NCBI GenBank assembly: GCA_021927905.1
Contig: BLLK01000074.1
Coordinates: 558,001 to 622,000, forward strand
Direction: 5' to 3'
DNA: 64,000 nt
Source of the DNA: Chaetoceros tenuissimus
Lineage: Eukaryota; Bacillariophyta; Thalassiosirophyceae; Chaetocerotales; Chaetocerotaceae
The notes under the pieces are model-generated. The model did no database searches and was not told the DNA's origin. It was given only the letters and a program-made list of their open reading frames with translations. A program made the position numbers and the translations under genes. Of the stretch, positions 31,290-41,138 are shown in pieces (within the stretch, counting starts at the first letter, position 1; each line of letters begins with the position of its first letter).

Positions 31290-32990
31290 GCAATGTTTAC
31301 AAAAATCTATTCCTCTGATTCATATTCTATTCCTATTGATTCGTGCATTTGTTATGTCGTTATGTATGAGTAGTAGTAAAAACAACAATCGTAATTGCAT
31401 AGCTATTGAGCATTTATGCCAAAACAAATGCGTTACCAGTTTTTCCTAAACCATGTAGACCATGATGTCTTCCGTTTCACATCTCAGACTCTTCTTTGAA
31501 TGTGTCCAAGGTGCTGAGAAAGAACCTATAACATGCCCGTTGAAACTTTCTCTCCAAGAGATCATTCTTTGAAGCAACCTCGTTATTCTCTAGTTTTCTA
31601 AATGCCTTGAAAACTGGACAAAGATGTTTATGACCAAGTCCCCTTGTTCTAGTTTGTTCCGAGTAAAGGTAGTTTGATCTTTGGCAATCTTTGCAACAAT
31701 ATGAAACAACACGGCAACCTTGGCAAATTAGATGTTCATTCACGCTACTTTTCTTTTCCTCGCAAAGACAGCATTTCCAAGTTGATCTATCTGTCTTTAC
31801 TGCAAGGTACTGTTGCATATATAGAAATGCAGAATTCCGTATATCGTTACCTTGTTCGTCAGTGATTTTGACATTGCTGGTATTGCAGATAATAGAACCC
31901 ATGCAGGTCATATAAAACATAATGAGTGAATGTGCCAAGTATCCCAAACCTGCTTCGTCATAATCATCCGAAGGTTGAATTTTTCCCTTGAAGATTTCTT
32001 GTACTTTTTCGCAGTCTACTTCACTGAAGTCCTCATTGATGATTGCAGATCGAAGGAAGTCAACACATGAAATTTTTCCAAACACATGTCCTCGCGAAAT
32101 AATAATCTTATTCTTGTGATTTATCATAGCAGAAGAAAGATCTTTCACCAGATGAAACTGTCGTAGCCTGTTTAATTCACCGAGTGCACGATCGATGAAT
32201 GTAATATAAATTGGGAATCTACTTCCTTTGAATCCTAGTCCTGTATTCTTGATCTTGATCAGTTCATGGACTTGTTGCGAAACACGTGTAACTCGAGCAG
32301 CGCTAAAACCTTCGATTCGAAGTAAAAACAAATCAATACATGACAAGAAAAAGTTTCTCATTGGATTATTTTTCACTTTGATTGCTTCTTTGCAAAGCTC
32401 TAGTGCATTTGAATATTCTTGAGCCCTCATTTGAGTATTAATAGATTTCCAAAACATTTTTGACAAAATGTTTTCGTCATGAAATTGATCTCTATTCACT
32501 GCTACATAGTCTGCTTTGATACTTTTCATGCCTTGAATAAACTTCATGTCGACTGCGTAGCAATCACGTAATCTCCCCAAGAGCTCAAGACTGAAATGCT
32601 CTTCTTCCAAGAACTTAGCTGTATTTTCATATATGCTGATACGCTTTAGGTGCAGAGACTTGTTTGTTTCGCCTTTCTTTGTTAGCTTCTGCTTCTTGCT
32701 CTTTTTCCCCATCTTTTACTTGTACAAAACGATTCTATTCTATTTGAAACTATGATATGAAGGTCAGTCGTTGTGATTGGCGTATTGTTTAGTTGATTGG
32801 AAGAGCAAACATACCTCATCTTTCTGTCGTCTTTCCAATTCTGACCGTTAAAAATCAGGTGAAATCAATTTGTTCCATGAAATTCTAGCATCGCAAGACT
32901 AAATTGCGAAGCCCCTTCTCATTTTGAAGCTTTTCTAGTAAGTATTACATTATCATCAAATAGTAAACTTGATCAAAGTAGTCAAATTAT
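31290..32990. repeat. Segmental duplication, unit 1
   Basis: A block covering the MYND gene at 31477-32712 plus both flanks is repeated at about 35310-36990. Matching flanks include TTACAAAAATCTATTCC on the 3' side, and GTTAAAAATCAGGTGAAA and TGTTCCATGAAATTCT on the 5' side. The MSP-domain gene begins at the very edge of this unit. Confidence 0.75.
31477..32712 (-). CDS. MYND zinc-finger protein, paralogue 1
   Basis: A single exon of 411 residues. A basic start (MGKKSKKQKLTKKGETNKS) precedes a long helical body resembling TPR-like hairpins (EYSNALELCKEAIKVKNNPM; RVTRVSQQVHELIKIKN). The MYND finger near the C-terminus reads WKCCLCEEKKSSVNE, ICQGCRVVSYCCKDCQRSNY, then GLGHKHLCPVF, with all seven cysteines and one histidine in the usual C-x2-C...C-x2-C...C-x3-C...H-x3-C spacing. 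A conserved tail, ERKFQRACYRFFLSTLDTFK, follows. MYND fingers bind proline-rich peptides; the target is unknown. The last ~90 residues are nearly identical to paralogue 2 at 35480, while the front is more diverged. Confidence 0.8.
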   Translation of the reverse strand: MGKKSKKQKLTKKGETNKSLHLKRISIYENTAKFLEEEHFSLELLGRLRDCYAVDMKFIQGMKSIKADYVAVNRDQFHDENILSKMFWKSINTQMRAQEYSNALELCKEAIKVKNNPMRNFFLSCIDLFLLRIEGFSAARVTRVSQQVHELIKIKNTGLGFKGSRFPIYITFIDRALGELNRLRQFHLVKDLSSAMINHKNKIIISRGHVFGKISCVDFLRSAIINEDFSEVDCEKVQEIFKGKIQPSDDYDEAGLGYLAHSLIMFYMTCMGSIICNTSNVKITDEQGNDIRNSAFLYMQQYLAVKTDRSTWKCCLCEEKKSSVNEHLICQGCRVVSYCCKDCQRSNYLYSEQTRTRGLGHKHLCPVFKAFRKLENNEVASKNDLLERKFQRACYRFFLSTLDTFKEESEM

Positions 32991-35026
32991 ATTGTAGAAT
33001 CACAGCTAAATTCAAAAAGAAGATACGTCGTCCCATTATGAATGATTACGACAACAATGATGGGTATGATGCTGGTACATCTATTCACTACATGAATGCA
33101 GACTATCGAGTCATTTACAATGTAATGTTGGAAAATGGTATCAACATCTTCCGCTCGTCTACAAAAATTCTAGCTTCAAGCAATGGAGCCTTAAGATACT
33201 ACAAGTACAACGTGTACTGCAGCGAAGATATCTTGATTGGCTATATGGTCCAGTCAATACTCATGAAAGACATGGGACCTTCTATCCCACTTTTTAGACA
33301 TGGTGGATTATGCTCTCCGCTTTATATGGATCTTAAAAACTTACATATCGAGTACAGAGGTCATATTGTACCAATTGCAGAAGCTCCAATGATTCCAGTT
33401 GGTACATTTCTAACTAATTATAGGGATTCAAGAAGTCGTCTTCAACGTCACATTCCAGAACTCAGCAGAACCCATCATTACAAAATTGAGCTGGTAGGAA
33501 CAATGAGTGTTGGTGTCTATCCTCCATGTTGTTGCACAATTCCAAAGTTGATATTTCCTGATTTGATCCCTTGGAATAGATATGATGTATTTAAGCCCGA
33601 ATTTGACTTTTCTGCTCCAGTAATGAATACTATGATGCGCGATACTAATCAAAATGAAGAGATGCTCTATCACAACCCAAATCCCAATGTTGCACCAGCT
33701 ATTGAAATGGTTAGTGCGGACAATGTATTCATTCTTCCATCGAATAATCAGGGAGATAGCACTTTAGTCCTCGCTGCAACACTTGTCGAAGATACTTGTG
33801 AGGACACCAAACGCGCTAATGCTGGTCACAGTAAAAAGGATCTCTCTAAAAACAACCCCAAAGCAGGTAAAACAAAGCTTGAACTTATAGTAGAGCCAGA
33901 TGAGACACTTCAGTTCACTTTGGCTCGTGATCCCTACTTATATGAAGTGTCTTCTACTTTGACACTCACAAATCCTGTAGGAAACGCTTACCTCGCATTT
34001 AAATTCAAAACTTCTCAGCCACTACATTACCTTTTAAGACCAAATATGGGAGTCGTTGCACCTGGAACTTCTGAATATATCAACATCAATCTAGTTAAAA
34101 AAGAGAAACAGAAGCTTCTACAGTCCTTTGATTGTCTTGGACAGTCTGCTCTAGATTATTTCAATGACGATAGATTGCTTGTTGAATCCTGTAAAATCGA
34201 TGAAACATTTGGGAAAAAGTGCCTTGAGCAAAAAGACGCATTCGCAACTGGTCATGCACTACCTGGAGCAAAGACTTCAAAAGAGCTAAGCGAGTCACTC
34301 ACTGCTACGTGGGATAAGTTGTGTTCAGAAGATGATAGCAGAATTTCAAGTCACAAATTGAGAGTGAGATATGAGCTAGATCCATTCTTGAAAAAAGAGA
34401 TAGGCAAAGCTAAGTTTGCACTTGTAATAGAACCAGAAAAGACACTTCGGTTTACCATGACTCGTGATTCCTTCGCTAATAAGGTGTATGCTATATTGAC
34501 CCTCACAAATCCTGGAAGAAACGCTTACTTTGCATACAATATCGAAATTACGAACCCTAGTCGTTACCTTGAAGGAAAGAAACTGGGAGTCATTGCACCT
34601 GGAACTTCTGAATATATCAACTTCGTTCTAGTTGAAAAAGAAAAACAGAAGCTCCTCAAGACCTTTGATTACCTTGGAGAACCTGCACTCGACCACTCAA
34701 AAGGTGCATTGGTCGTTGAATATTGTATAGTCGATGAAATACTTGGGAAAAACTATCTTGAACAAAAAGACGCATTGGCAGCTGACCATCCAAATAATGG
34801 AGCAAAGGCTTCAAAAGAGCTAAGTGAGTCACTTACTGTCATGTGGGATAAGTTGAGTTTGGGAGGAGATAGCAAAATATTCAATCGCAAACTGAGAGTA
34901 AGACATGTGGTGACCGCATCCGCGGAAAATGAGCCTCCGTCGGAAGTAATAGAAAAGTCTAGTTTGACCAATATAGCAACTCAAAAATTGACTGCACCAA
35001 AAGAGATTATATGTTACAAAGAATAA
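32969..35026 (+). CDS. Protein with two MSP/VAP-like domains
   Basis: The open frame starts at 32969, but the ATG at 33038 (MNDYDNNDGYDAGTS) is the better start, because the first 20 codons fall in duplicated promoter sequence; that gives 662 residues. The first 270 residues form a unique region (TSIHYMNADYRVIYNVMLEN; RLQRHIPELSRTHHYKIELV) without a recognised family. Two homologous MSP-like beta-sandwich modules follow: LELIVEPDETLQFTLARDPY with GVVAPGTSEYINI, and ALVIEPEKTLRFTMTRDSF with GVIAPGTSEYINF. Each is followed by a shared linker ending in ELSESLTATWDKL or ELSESLTVMWDKL. MSP domains usually bind FFAT motifs or polymerise. No membrane tail is seen, unlike VAP proteins. It lies between two MYND paralogues on the opposite strand. 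Confidence 0.65.
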   Translation: MIKVVKLYCRITAKFKKKIRRPIMNDYDNNDGYDAGTSIHYMNADYRVIYNVMLENGINIFRSSTKILASSNGALRYYKYNVYCSEDILIGYMVQSILMKDMGPSIPLFRHGGLCSPLYMDLKNLHIEYRGHIVPIAEAPMIPVGTFLTNYRDSRSRLQRHIPELSRTHHYKIELVGTMSVGVYPPCCCTIPKLIFPDLIPWNRYDVFKPEFDFSAPVMNTMMRDTNQNEEMLYHNPNPNVAPAIEMVSADNVFILPSNNQGDSTLVLAATLVEDTCEDTKRANAGHSKKDLSKNNPKAGKTKLELIVEPDETLQFTLARDPYLYEVSSTLTLTNPVGNAYLAFKFKTSQPLHYLLRPNMGVVAPGTSEYININLVKKEKQKLLQSFDCLGQSALDYFNDDRLLVESCKIDETFGKKCLEQKDAFATGHALPGAKTSKELSESLTATWDKLCSEDDSRISSHKLRVRYELDPFLKKEIGKAKFALVIEPEKTLRFTMTRDSFANKVYAILTLTNPGRNAYFAYNIEITNPSRYLEGKKLGVIAPGTSEYINFVLVEKEKQKLLKTFDYLGEPALDHSKGALVVEYCIVDEILGKNYLEQKDALAADHPNNGAKASKELSESLTVMWDKLSLGGDSKIFNRKLRVRHVVTASAENEPPSEVIEKSSLTNIATQKLTAPKEIICYKE

Positions 35027-35309
35027 AGGCTTCACAGAGTGGAAATTAAAAAAAGATGAAAAACTTGATAGTAGTAAGGGTAGGGTTACAGGTCTACTTT
35101 TTGTGAGCGAACCACATTGAACTTTGAATGCAACAAACAGAGCCTCCTGGTAGCGTTCTTTTTAAAGCGCTCTACTCACTCGGTGTTGTCACATCTACTA
35201 CTACAAGAAAGACAGACTAAAAACTTTTGTATTGGATAAACACTTCATTAAATGTTTAATCGATAAAGCGATGATTAGAGATGATCCTCTTATTGACTTA
35301 AACATTGAA

Positions 35310-36990
35310 TTATCTTACAAAAATCTATTCCCTGATTCGTATTCAAATCCAATTGATTCGTGCGTTTCTTATATCTTTATTTATGAATAGTTGTACAAAC
35401 AACATATCGTAATTGCCAAATCAAAAATGTTAGTGAAATATCTTATTTTTCTGAACCATGAACCGCATCACATTTCGGACTATTCTTTGAATGTGTCCAA
35501 GGTGCTCAAAAAGAACCTATAACATGCTCGTTGAAACTTTCTCTCCAAGAGATCATTCTTCGAAGCATCTTCATTATTCTTTCGTTTTCTAAATGCCTTG
35601 AAAACTGGACAAAGATGTTTATGACCAAGTCCCCTTGTTCTAGTTTGCTCCGAGTAAAGGTAGTTTGATCTCTGGCAATCTTTGCAACAATATGAAACAA
35701 CACGGCAACCTTGGCAAATTACATGTTCATTCACACTACTTCTTGTTTCTTCACAAAGACAGCATTTCCAGCTTGATCTTTTTGTTTTGATTGCAAGGTA
35801 CTCTCGCATATATAGAAATGCAGAATTCAACATATCGTTATTATCTTTGTCGGAGATACAGCCATCACCAATATAGGTCAAATAGAATAGAATGAGCGAT
35901 TTTGCCAAGTACCCCATACCTGTCTCGTCATAATCGTCTAAAAGTTCGTCTCCGTACATGATTTTGCGAACTTTTGTCAAATCGAGTTGTCTCAAGTCCT
36001 CGTTGATTATTATAGATCGAATGAGGTCGACACATGAAAATCTTGCGAATACTTCTCCCTGCCTAACAATGATCTTATTCTGGTGCTCAATCATAGCTGA
36101 CGAAAGATCTCTCACCATATCAAACTGTCGCAGTCTGTTTAGCTCACCAAGTGCGCAATCGACGAATACTGAATAAATTGGGGATCCACTTCCTAAGAAT
36201 TCTAATCCCTTATTGATCTTGATCAGTTCATAAACTTGTTGCGAAACACGGGTAACTCGAGCAGAGCTAAAACCTTCGATCCGAAGTAAAAATAAATCAA
36301 TGCATGATATGTAAAAGGATCTCATTGGGTTTCCTTTCACATTGATTGCTTCTTTGCAGAGATCAAGTGCATTTGAATATTCTTGAGCTCTCATTTGAGT
36401 TCGAATCGGACTATCCAACAGTGACACAAAGTGCTCATCATGAAACTGATCTCTATTGACCGCTACATAGTCTTGTCTGATATTTTTCATGCTTTGAAGA
36501 AGTTTCAATGCGACTCCATAGCAATCACGCAATCTTCCTACAAGTTCAAGTTTGGTATGTTCTCCATCTAAGAACTTAGCTGTACTCTCATATATGTTGA
36601 TACGCTTTAGGTGCAGATCGTTGTCAGGCTGTAAGAGCTTGCTGTTCTTGTTTTTCCTTTTGCTGCGCTTTCCCATATTTAACTAAATAGTACCTTCGTA
36701 GTCCAAAAGATATGAAAATAATGAGATGAAGGTATGTTTGTTGATCCCAGGGTCCATAAAAGAGTGAAAAGTAATGCAGAACCAACCAAATTCTGGCAGT
36801 TAAAAATCAGGTGAAAAAAGATTCGAAAATGTTCCATGAAATTCTGATATGGCATCAAAAGTCGCAAGATTAAAATGCACAAATAGCCTTTAAGAAATCT
36901 CTGTTCCTTTCAAGCTATTGAGATGATTTCTGGATCTCTAAAGTAATCTCAATATTATCGAACAGCAAACTTGATTTAAAGTGGTCTGTC
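35310..36990. repeat. Segmental duplication, unit 2
   Basis: Second copy of the block at about 31290-32990. It includes the MYND paralogue at 35480-36676, its upstream region, and the part matching the beginning of the MSP gene (AGCAAACTTGAT near 36963 versus AGTAAACTTGAT near 32962). No MSP gene follows the second unit. Confidence 0.75.
35480..36676 (-). CDS. MYND zinc-finger protein, paralogue 2
   Basis: A single exon of 398 residues, same layout as the gene at 31477: basic start (MGKRSKRKNKNSKLLQ), helical repeats (EYSNALDLCKEAINVKGNPM; RVTRVSQQVYELIKINKG), and a C-terminal MYND finger (WKCCLCEETRSSVNEHVICQ, GCRVVSYCCKDCQRSNYLYS, GLGHKHLCPVF) with every zinc ligand present. The final ~90 residues match paralogue 1 almost exactly, including the DNA (for example TTGCAACAATATGAAACAAC). 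The N-terminal two thirds differ at many positions. This suggests recent gene conversion over the finger. Confidence 0.8.
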   Translation of the reverse strand: MGKRSKRKNKNSKLLQPDNDLHLKRINIYESTAKFLDGEHTKLELVGRLRDCYGVALKLLQSMKNIRQDYVAVNRDQFHDEHFVSLLDSPIRTQMRAQEYSNALDLCKEAINVKGNPMRSFYISCIDLFLLRIEGFSSARVTRVSQQVYELIKINKGLEFLGSGSPIYSVFVDCALGELNRLRQFDMVRDLSSAMIEHQNKIIVRQGEVFARFSCVDLIRSIIINEDLRQLDLTKVRKIMYGDELLDDYDETGMGYLAKSLILFYLTYIGDGCISDKDNNDMLNSAFLYMREYLAIKTKRSSWKCCLCEETRSSVNEHVICQGCRVVSYCCKDCQRSNYLYSEQTRTRGLGHKHLCPVFKAFRKRKNNEDASKNDLLERKFQRACYRFFLSTLDTFKE

Positions 36991-37289
36991 GTGAGAATCC
37001 TCTCTTTCTATCTCCTCTCTTACGTCCTCTCACAAAAGTACAAGCCCAACATCCTTTTATTAGCTCCCTCCAATTCTCTTCCTGTTACTACTTGAAAAAA
37101 GATTTCTTGAGAAATTTATATTTTTAATGGATGAGTTTGTGAATCACAGTGGCTAAATAAGAAATTTTGCCATCTGATGCCAAACGTAAGAGATTTTAAA
37201 AGTTACTCGAAACTTCCTTTTTGGCTCTATTCAATTTAATCATAATGAAAGGGTATTTTCTGATCTATGAATCCTCGCGTTTATTGCAT
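36991..37289. other. Intergenic, pyrimidine-rich
   Basis: A CTCTC-rich stretch near 37000-37030 and AT-rich sequence. Nothing functional is recognised. Confidence 0.4.
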
Positions 37290-38516
37290 TCAATCTTCAT
37301 CTGCAGTCGTGAAAGCTACCAAACACTTTGCTCTCTTCTCGCCAATATTTTCCAATGTACCTATCAAAAATCTTTTACAAGCTCTGCGAAACTTTCGATC
37401 TAAATGATCCTTTTTCGAATCATCTGTATTCTTATTTCTTTTCTGATATGCTTTAAAGACAGGACAAAGATACTTATGTCCCATGCCTTTGGTTCCAGTC
37501 TCTTCTTGGTGTAGGTAGTTTAATCGTTGGCAGTCTTTGCAACAAAATTTCACTGATCTACAACCTTGGCATAACATCAACCTCTCTTTGCCAACCTCGT
37601 GGCAAGTGCAACATGAGTCTGAAAACTGATTTCTCTTAAAAGTGATGTACATCTCCATTGCCTTAATGCAATATTCTTCTACATCAGCATCTAAGGAGGA
37701 GAACTTCTCATAGAAAGTTGCGTAGTAACCAAGAATAGCATCTGCCAAGAACACTTCACCATATTGCATCGGATCACATGAAAGCATTGCCTTACAATCT
37801 TCTCGTGTAAGTTCAAACAATTTGTTGTTGTTTGCTCCATGATCAAGTATATCAAATCGAAGCTCATCAATACCCGAAAAGAGGAAAAAGATAACACCCC
37901 GCTCTGTTGGCAAATTCCTTTCGATTCTTAGATCTGTCACAAGCATTTTGTTTGTAAGGACTTTCACAGCCTCATACATTTGAAATCTACTCAATTCAAA
38001 CAGACAATTTAAAATGTAAGCGTTTTGAGAGCTGATAAATCTTTCTTCAATGTCACTTTCTGTTCCAGCTTCATTTAGGATCTTGATAACCTTCATAATA
38101 ACTTCTGTATGCAAATAATGTCTTGATTTATCAAGTCGTAAAAGAAACAAGTCAATGTGTAATTCGATCAAACTTTTGTTAATGGCTTTAGGCGGAAACT
38201 GTTCGAATTTTAGACAGAGCTCGAGTGCTGCTAAATACTTTTGAGACTGTACAAACACCGAAAATAGACGTGAATGTAAAGTAGACATTCTGCCCCAATA
38301 GAACTTAAGGCAATTTTGAGCAAGATATAGTTCTTTGGATCGCTCAAACATTTGAATTTGCTCTTCAATGAGCAATCGACGTTCGACCCACTTTGTTGGA
38401 GCAAGGTTGTCTAGTTTGAGGCTGAATTCATGGTAAGTATGATCCAAATCTGTGAGGTAAGCAAGTCGTTGCTTTCCTTTATTAATTTGTTTCCTCGTCT
38501 TGCTCTTTCTTCCCAT
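37290..38516 (-). CDS. MYND zinc-finger protein, paralogue 3 (divergent)
   Basis: A single exon of 408 residues: basic start (MGRKSKTRKQINKGKQRL), helical body (QSQKYLAALELCLKFEQFPP), and a C-terminal MYND finger (CCTCHEVGKERLMLCQGCRS, VKFCCKDCQRLNYLHQEE, GMGHKYLCPVFKAY) with complete ligands. A DRKFRRACKRFLIGTLENI tail aligns with the other two. Identity is low outside the finger, so this copy is older than the duplicated pair. It ends with an extra Arg/Asp tail (EKRAKCLVAFTTADED). Confidence 0.78.
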   Translation of the reverse strand: MGRKSKTRKQINKGKQRLAYLTDLDHTYHEFSLKLDNLAPTKWVERRLLIEEQIQMFERSKELYLAQNCLKFYWGRMSTLHSRLFSVFVQSQKYLAALELCLKFEQFPPKAINKSLIELHIDLFLLRLDKSRHYLHTEVIMKVIKILNEAGTESDIEERFISSQNAYILNCLFELSRFQMYEAVKVLTNKMLVTDLRIERNLPTERGVIFFLFSGIDELRFDILDHGANNNKLFELTREDCKAMLSCDPMQYGEVFLADAILGYYATFYEKFSSLDADVEEYCIKAMEMYITFKRNQFSDSCCTCHEVGKERLMLCQGCRSVKFCCKDCQRLNYLHQEETGTKGMGHKYLCPVFKAYQKRNKNTDDSKKDHLDRKFRRACKRFLIGTLENIGEKRAKCLVAFTTADED

Positions 38517-38576
38517 TTTTACTTAAAAAAATGATTCAAAAATGGATGTCTTGAAAGAAATTGAAAAAAAAAGGAG

Positions 38577-38584
38577 TGACGTCA
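38577..38584. promoter_or_regulatory. CRE-like palindrome TGACGTCA
   Basis: A perfect TGACGTCA site, the core of bZIP/CRE elements, 61 bp upstream of the start of MYND paralogue 3. In diatoms such sites take part in CO2/cAMP-responsive control, so it is a candidate regulatory site for that gene. The same octamer occurs in both terminal repeats at 45940 and 51216 and at 60250. Confidence 0.4.
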
Positions 38585-38715
38585 AAGTGTCAAAGCCAGG
38601 TTCTCTATGGCTCAAAATTGCAAAGGCTCCGATCTCGATCCTTTATTATATAGATTGACCCTTACCCTAGCTCTAAAAGATAGATTAGATTTCATATACA
38701 GAATGGGAGCTATTT

Positions 38716-41138
38716 TTACAATGGAATCCTAGTCAATCGTTTTATACGACCTTCTTCATCTAGCTTCACGTCAAAATGAACCTTTGTTCCATCTGGAGAA
38801 CATACGTCAGTTCCCTCAATTGGTGATATCAAACGATGTCGAGGCAATTCATCAGAATGTTTCTTCTCAATCTTTGTCAGTTTTTCTTCAATCAACTTTT
38901 GTACATCTTTCTTGCCACACACAGCACCAAACACACTTGTGTTTGTATCCCAAATGATATCACCTGAACAGAGTTCAGATGCAGATTTCCCATCTCGATG
39001 ATCCACACAACTCAAAAATCTATTCAACTTGTCTCGAGGAGAATTTCTTGCTGCAAACGTGGTATGTAAAAGTCTTTCAGATGTGTTTGAAAGTGGTTCT
39101 CCTAGCATTTCTTCGTATAATTTTTGAACTTGCTTATTCTCATGGCTCTTTCGGATTACTGAATTGGAATCTATGTTATAAATGCCATTCATTCTCTTCT
39201 GCAAAATATTAGGATCGTCTGACTTTGGCTCCCCACCGCCACCAAGGCAACCTCCAGGACAAGTCATTATTTCAATCATTAAGAATTTTTCTTTCCATTC
39301 ATCGTTACTGAGTAGTTCAATAGCTGATCCAATTGAGCTTACTGCAGCTACAGACCCAATGCCTTCTATAGTTGCAACTTTAACTCCTCTCTCCACTCCT
39401 CTTACAGCTTTGTATTCGACAGGAGCATCTTTCAGCCCAAGAGCATCTGCAGCTGTTCTCAACGCTGCCTCCAATACTCCCCCGCTAGCTCCAAATATCG
39501 CTCCAGCTCCTGAACTTTCTCCCATAGGATTGTCATACTCTCCATCATTGCTTAGTGAAGCAAAAGGAATCTTTCGATGTCGGATCATTTTTGCTAATTC
39601 TCTCGTTGTTAAAACCGCATCAATATCTCCACGGACTCCAGGTCTTTGACTTTCATCTTTCTTTGCAGTACAGGGCATGATAGATACAACATAGGGTTCT
39701 TCATCACTCTCCGACTCGATTAACTTTCCAAGTGGACCATACTTTGATATTGCTCCGTGCATTTGTTGTGGACTTTTCGTAGTAGATAAATACGGAATCA
39801 AATCAGGCCGATGAAGTTCTACGTAATTTATCCATCCCTACGAACAACAAGTACAAATTAGTTTGCCACTGGTGTGTAAAATATAAATAAGCATAACCTC
39901 CTACTTACCGGGCAACATGACGTAAATAGAGGTAAGGCTCCTTCTCTTTCTCCTTTTAAACGTTGCAAAAGCTCATTTGCTTCTTCCATAATGGTAAGAT
40001 CGGCTGAGAAATTCGTATCAGTGACATAGTCAAAACCTAATTCACGAAGTGCATTAATCATTTTCCCTGTAGAGACGGATCCAGGTTCTAATCCAAACTC
40101 TTCGCTAATTGCAACACGGGTAGCGGGTGCAGTTTGAACAATCATCTTTCTCTTTTTGGCATCCAATTCATCCAATACTCGATGCCAATCTGGTCTTTCG
40201 ATTAATGCACCGACTGGACAGCGTAAAGTGCACTGGCCACAGGATATGCATCCTGAGCAAAAGTAGAAACGTAAGAAGACATTTAGTAAAGTGTAAGTGG
40301 CGCAAAACAGATTAATGGTAATCCAAAATACTTTGTGATGTTCGAGGTCTATCATAGCCTTGCAAAGAAGCTTCTACGTAGCATTCTTCATTTACTTACC
40401 TGTTTCGCAAAGTGGCTTATCAAATGCTGTTATGGGTAACATACCTGCTCCACGTTCAGCAAATCCTATTGCATCTAATTATAGTAAATGGAAATTAGAC
40501 CAGTCTGTAAAGGATTCAAAACTTTGTTCTTCTTGATTATAAATCTACTTACCAATCTTTTGTGCATGACAGGCATCCACGCAAAGTCCGCATTCAATAC
40601 ATTTCTCCATATCTCTATAAATAGACGGAGAAGTATGATCATGCAAGGTATGCTCTGGATGTTCTTTCGATCCACGTTCCTTCTTTGGCCATATATCTTC
40701 CACCTGTTCTTCCTGTACTAAATCTTGCAATTTACAATTCCCCGAAGCTTCACATCTCATACAATCATTTGGATGTCTCGAAAGTAAGAATTGCAAATCA
40801 CGTTTCCGGAAATCTTTCAAAGCTTGTGTATTTGTATATATAATTTGTCCTTCCTTGACTTGTGTTCTACAAGATGGGACAGGTTTGTTGCTACCTTCTA
40901 TATCCACTAAACACATTCTACACACAGCGCGAGGAGCAAACTCGGGATGATAGCATAATGTAGGAACATGTGAACCAACTTTATGAATGGCATCAATGAT
41001 TGTCGATCCTTCTGGTACAGAAGTAGACTTTCCATCGATTTGAAGGTTGATGAGTGTAGCTAATGCAGCAGGTGCATGCTTGGCAAGAGTATTTGTAACT
41101 TGCACTGCTGTTTTCTTGATACTTGGTAATGTCGACAT
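38716..41138 (-). CDS. hydA: [FeFe]-hydrogenase with M3-type iron-sulfur domains and an NTF2-like tail, four exons
   Basis: Complement(38716-39837, 39909-40252, 40400-40474, 40553-41138), about 708 residues, all junctions in frame. The domains in order are: a 2Fe-2S plant-ferredoxin fold (LCYHPEFAPRAVCRMCLVD and VPSC, about 62-95); a His-ligated 4Fe-4S site (HPNDCMRCEASGNCKLQ); two 4Fe-4S motifs (CIECGLCVDAC; CISCGQCTLRCP); and the H-cluster domain. That domain carries all three signatures, FTSCCPGW (about 330-337, including the proton-relay Cys), MPCTAKKDE (389-397) and EIMTCPGGCLGGGGEP (524-539), as well as DAVLTTRELA and GASGGVLEAALRTA. These are the marks of true hydrogenases, as opposed to Nar1/NARF proteins. 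After about residue 600 a SnoaL/NTF2-like module follows (LNRFLSCVDHRDGKSASEL to FDVKLDEEGRIKRLTRIPL). The N-terminus (SIKKTAVQVTNTLAKHAPAA) could be an organelle presequence. It reversibly reduces protons to H2; the electron donor is unknown. Confidence 0.93.

Noticed and set aside
38716-41138. Nar1/NARF (cytosolic iron-sulfur assembly) instead of hydrogenase
   Set aside because: All H-cluster motifs including TSCCPGW and the GCLGGGGEP loop are intact, and the 2Fe-2S plus His-cluster front is absent from Nar1.
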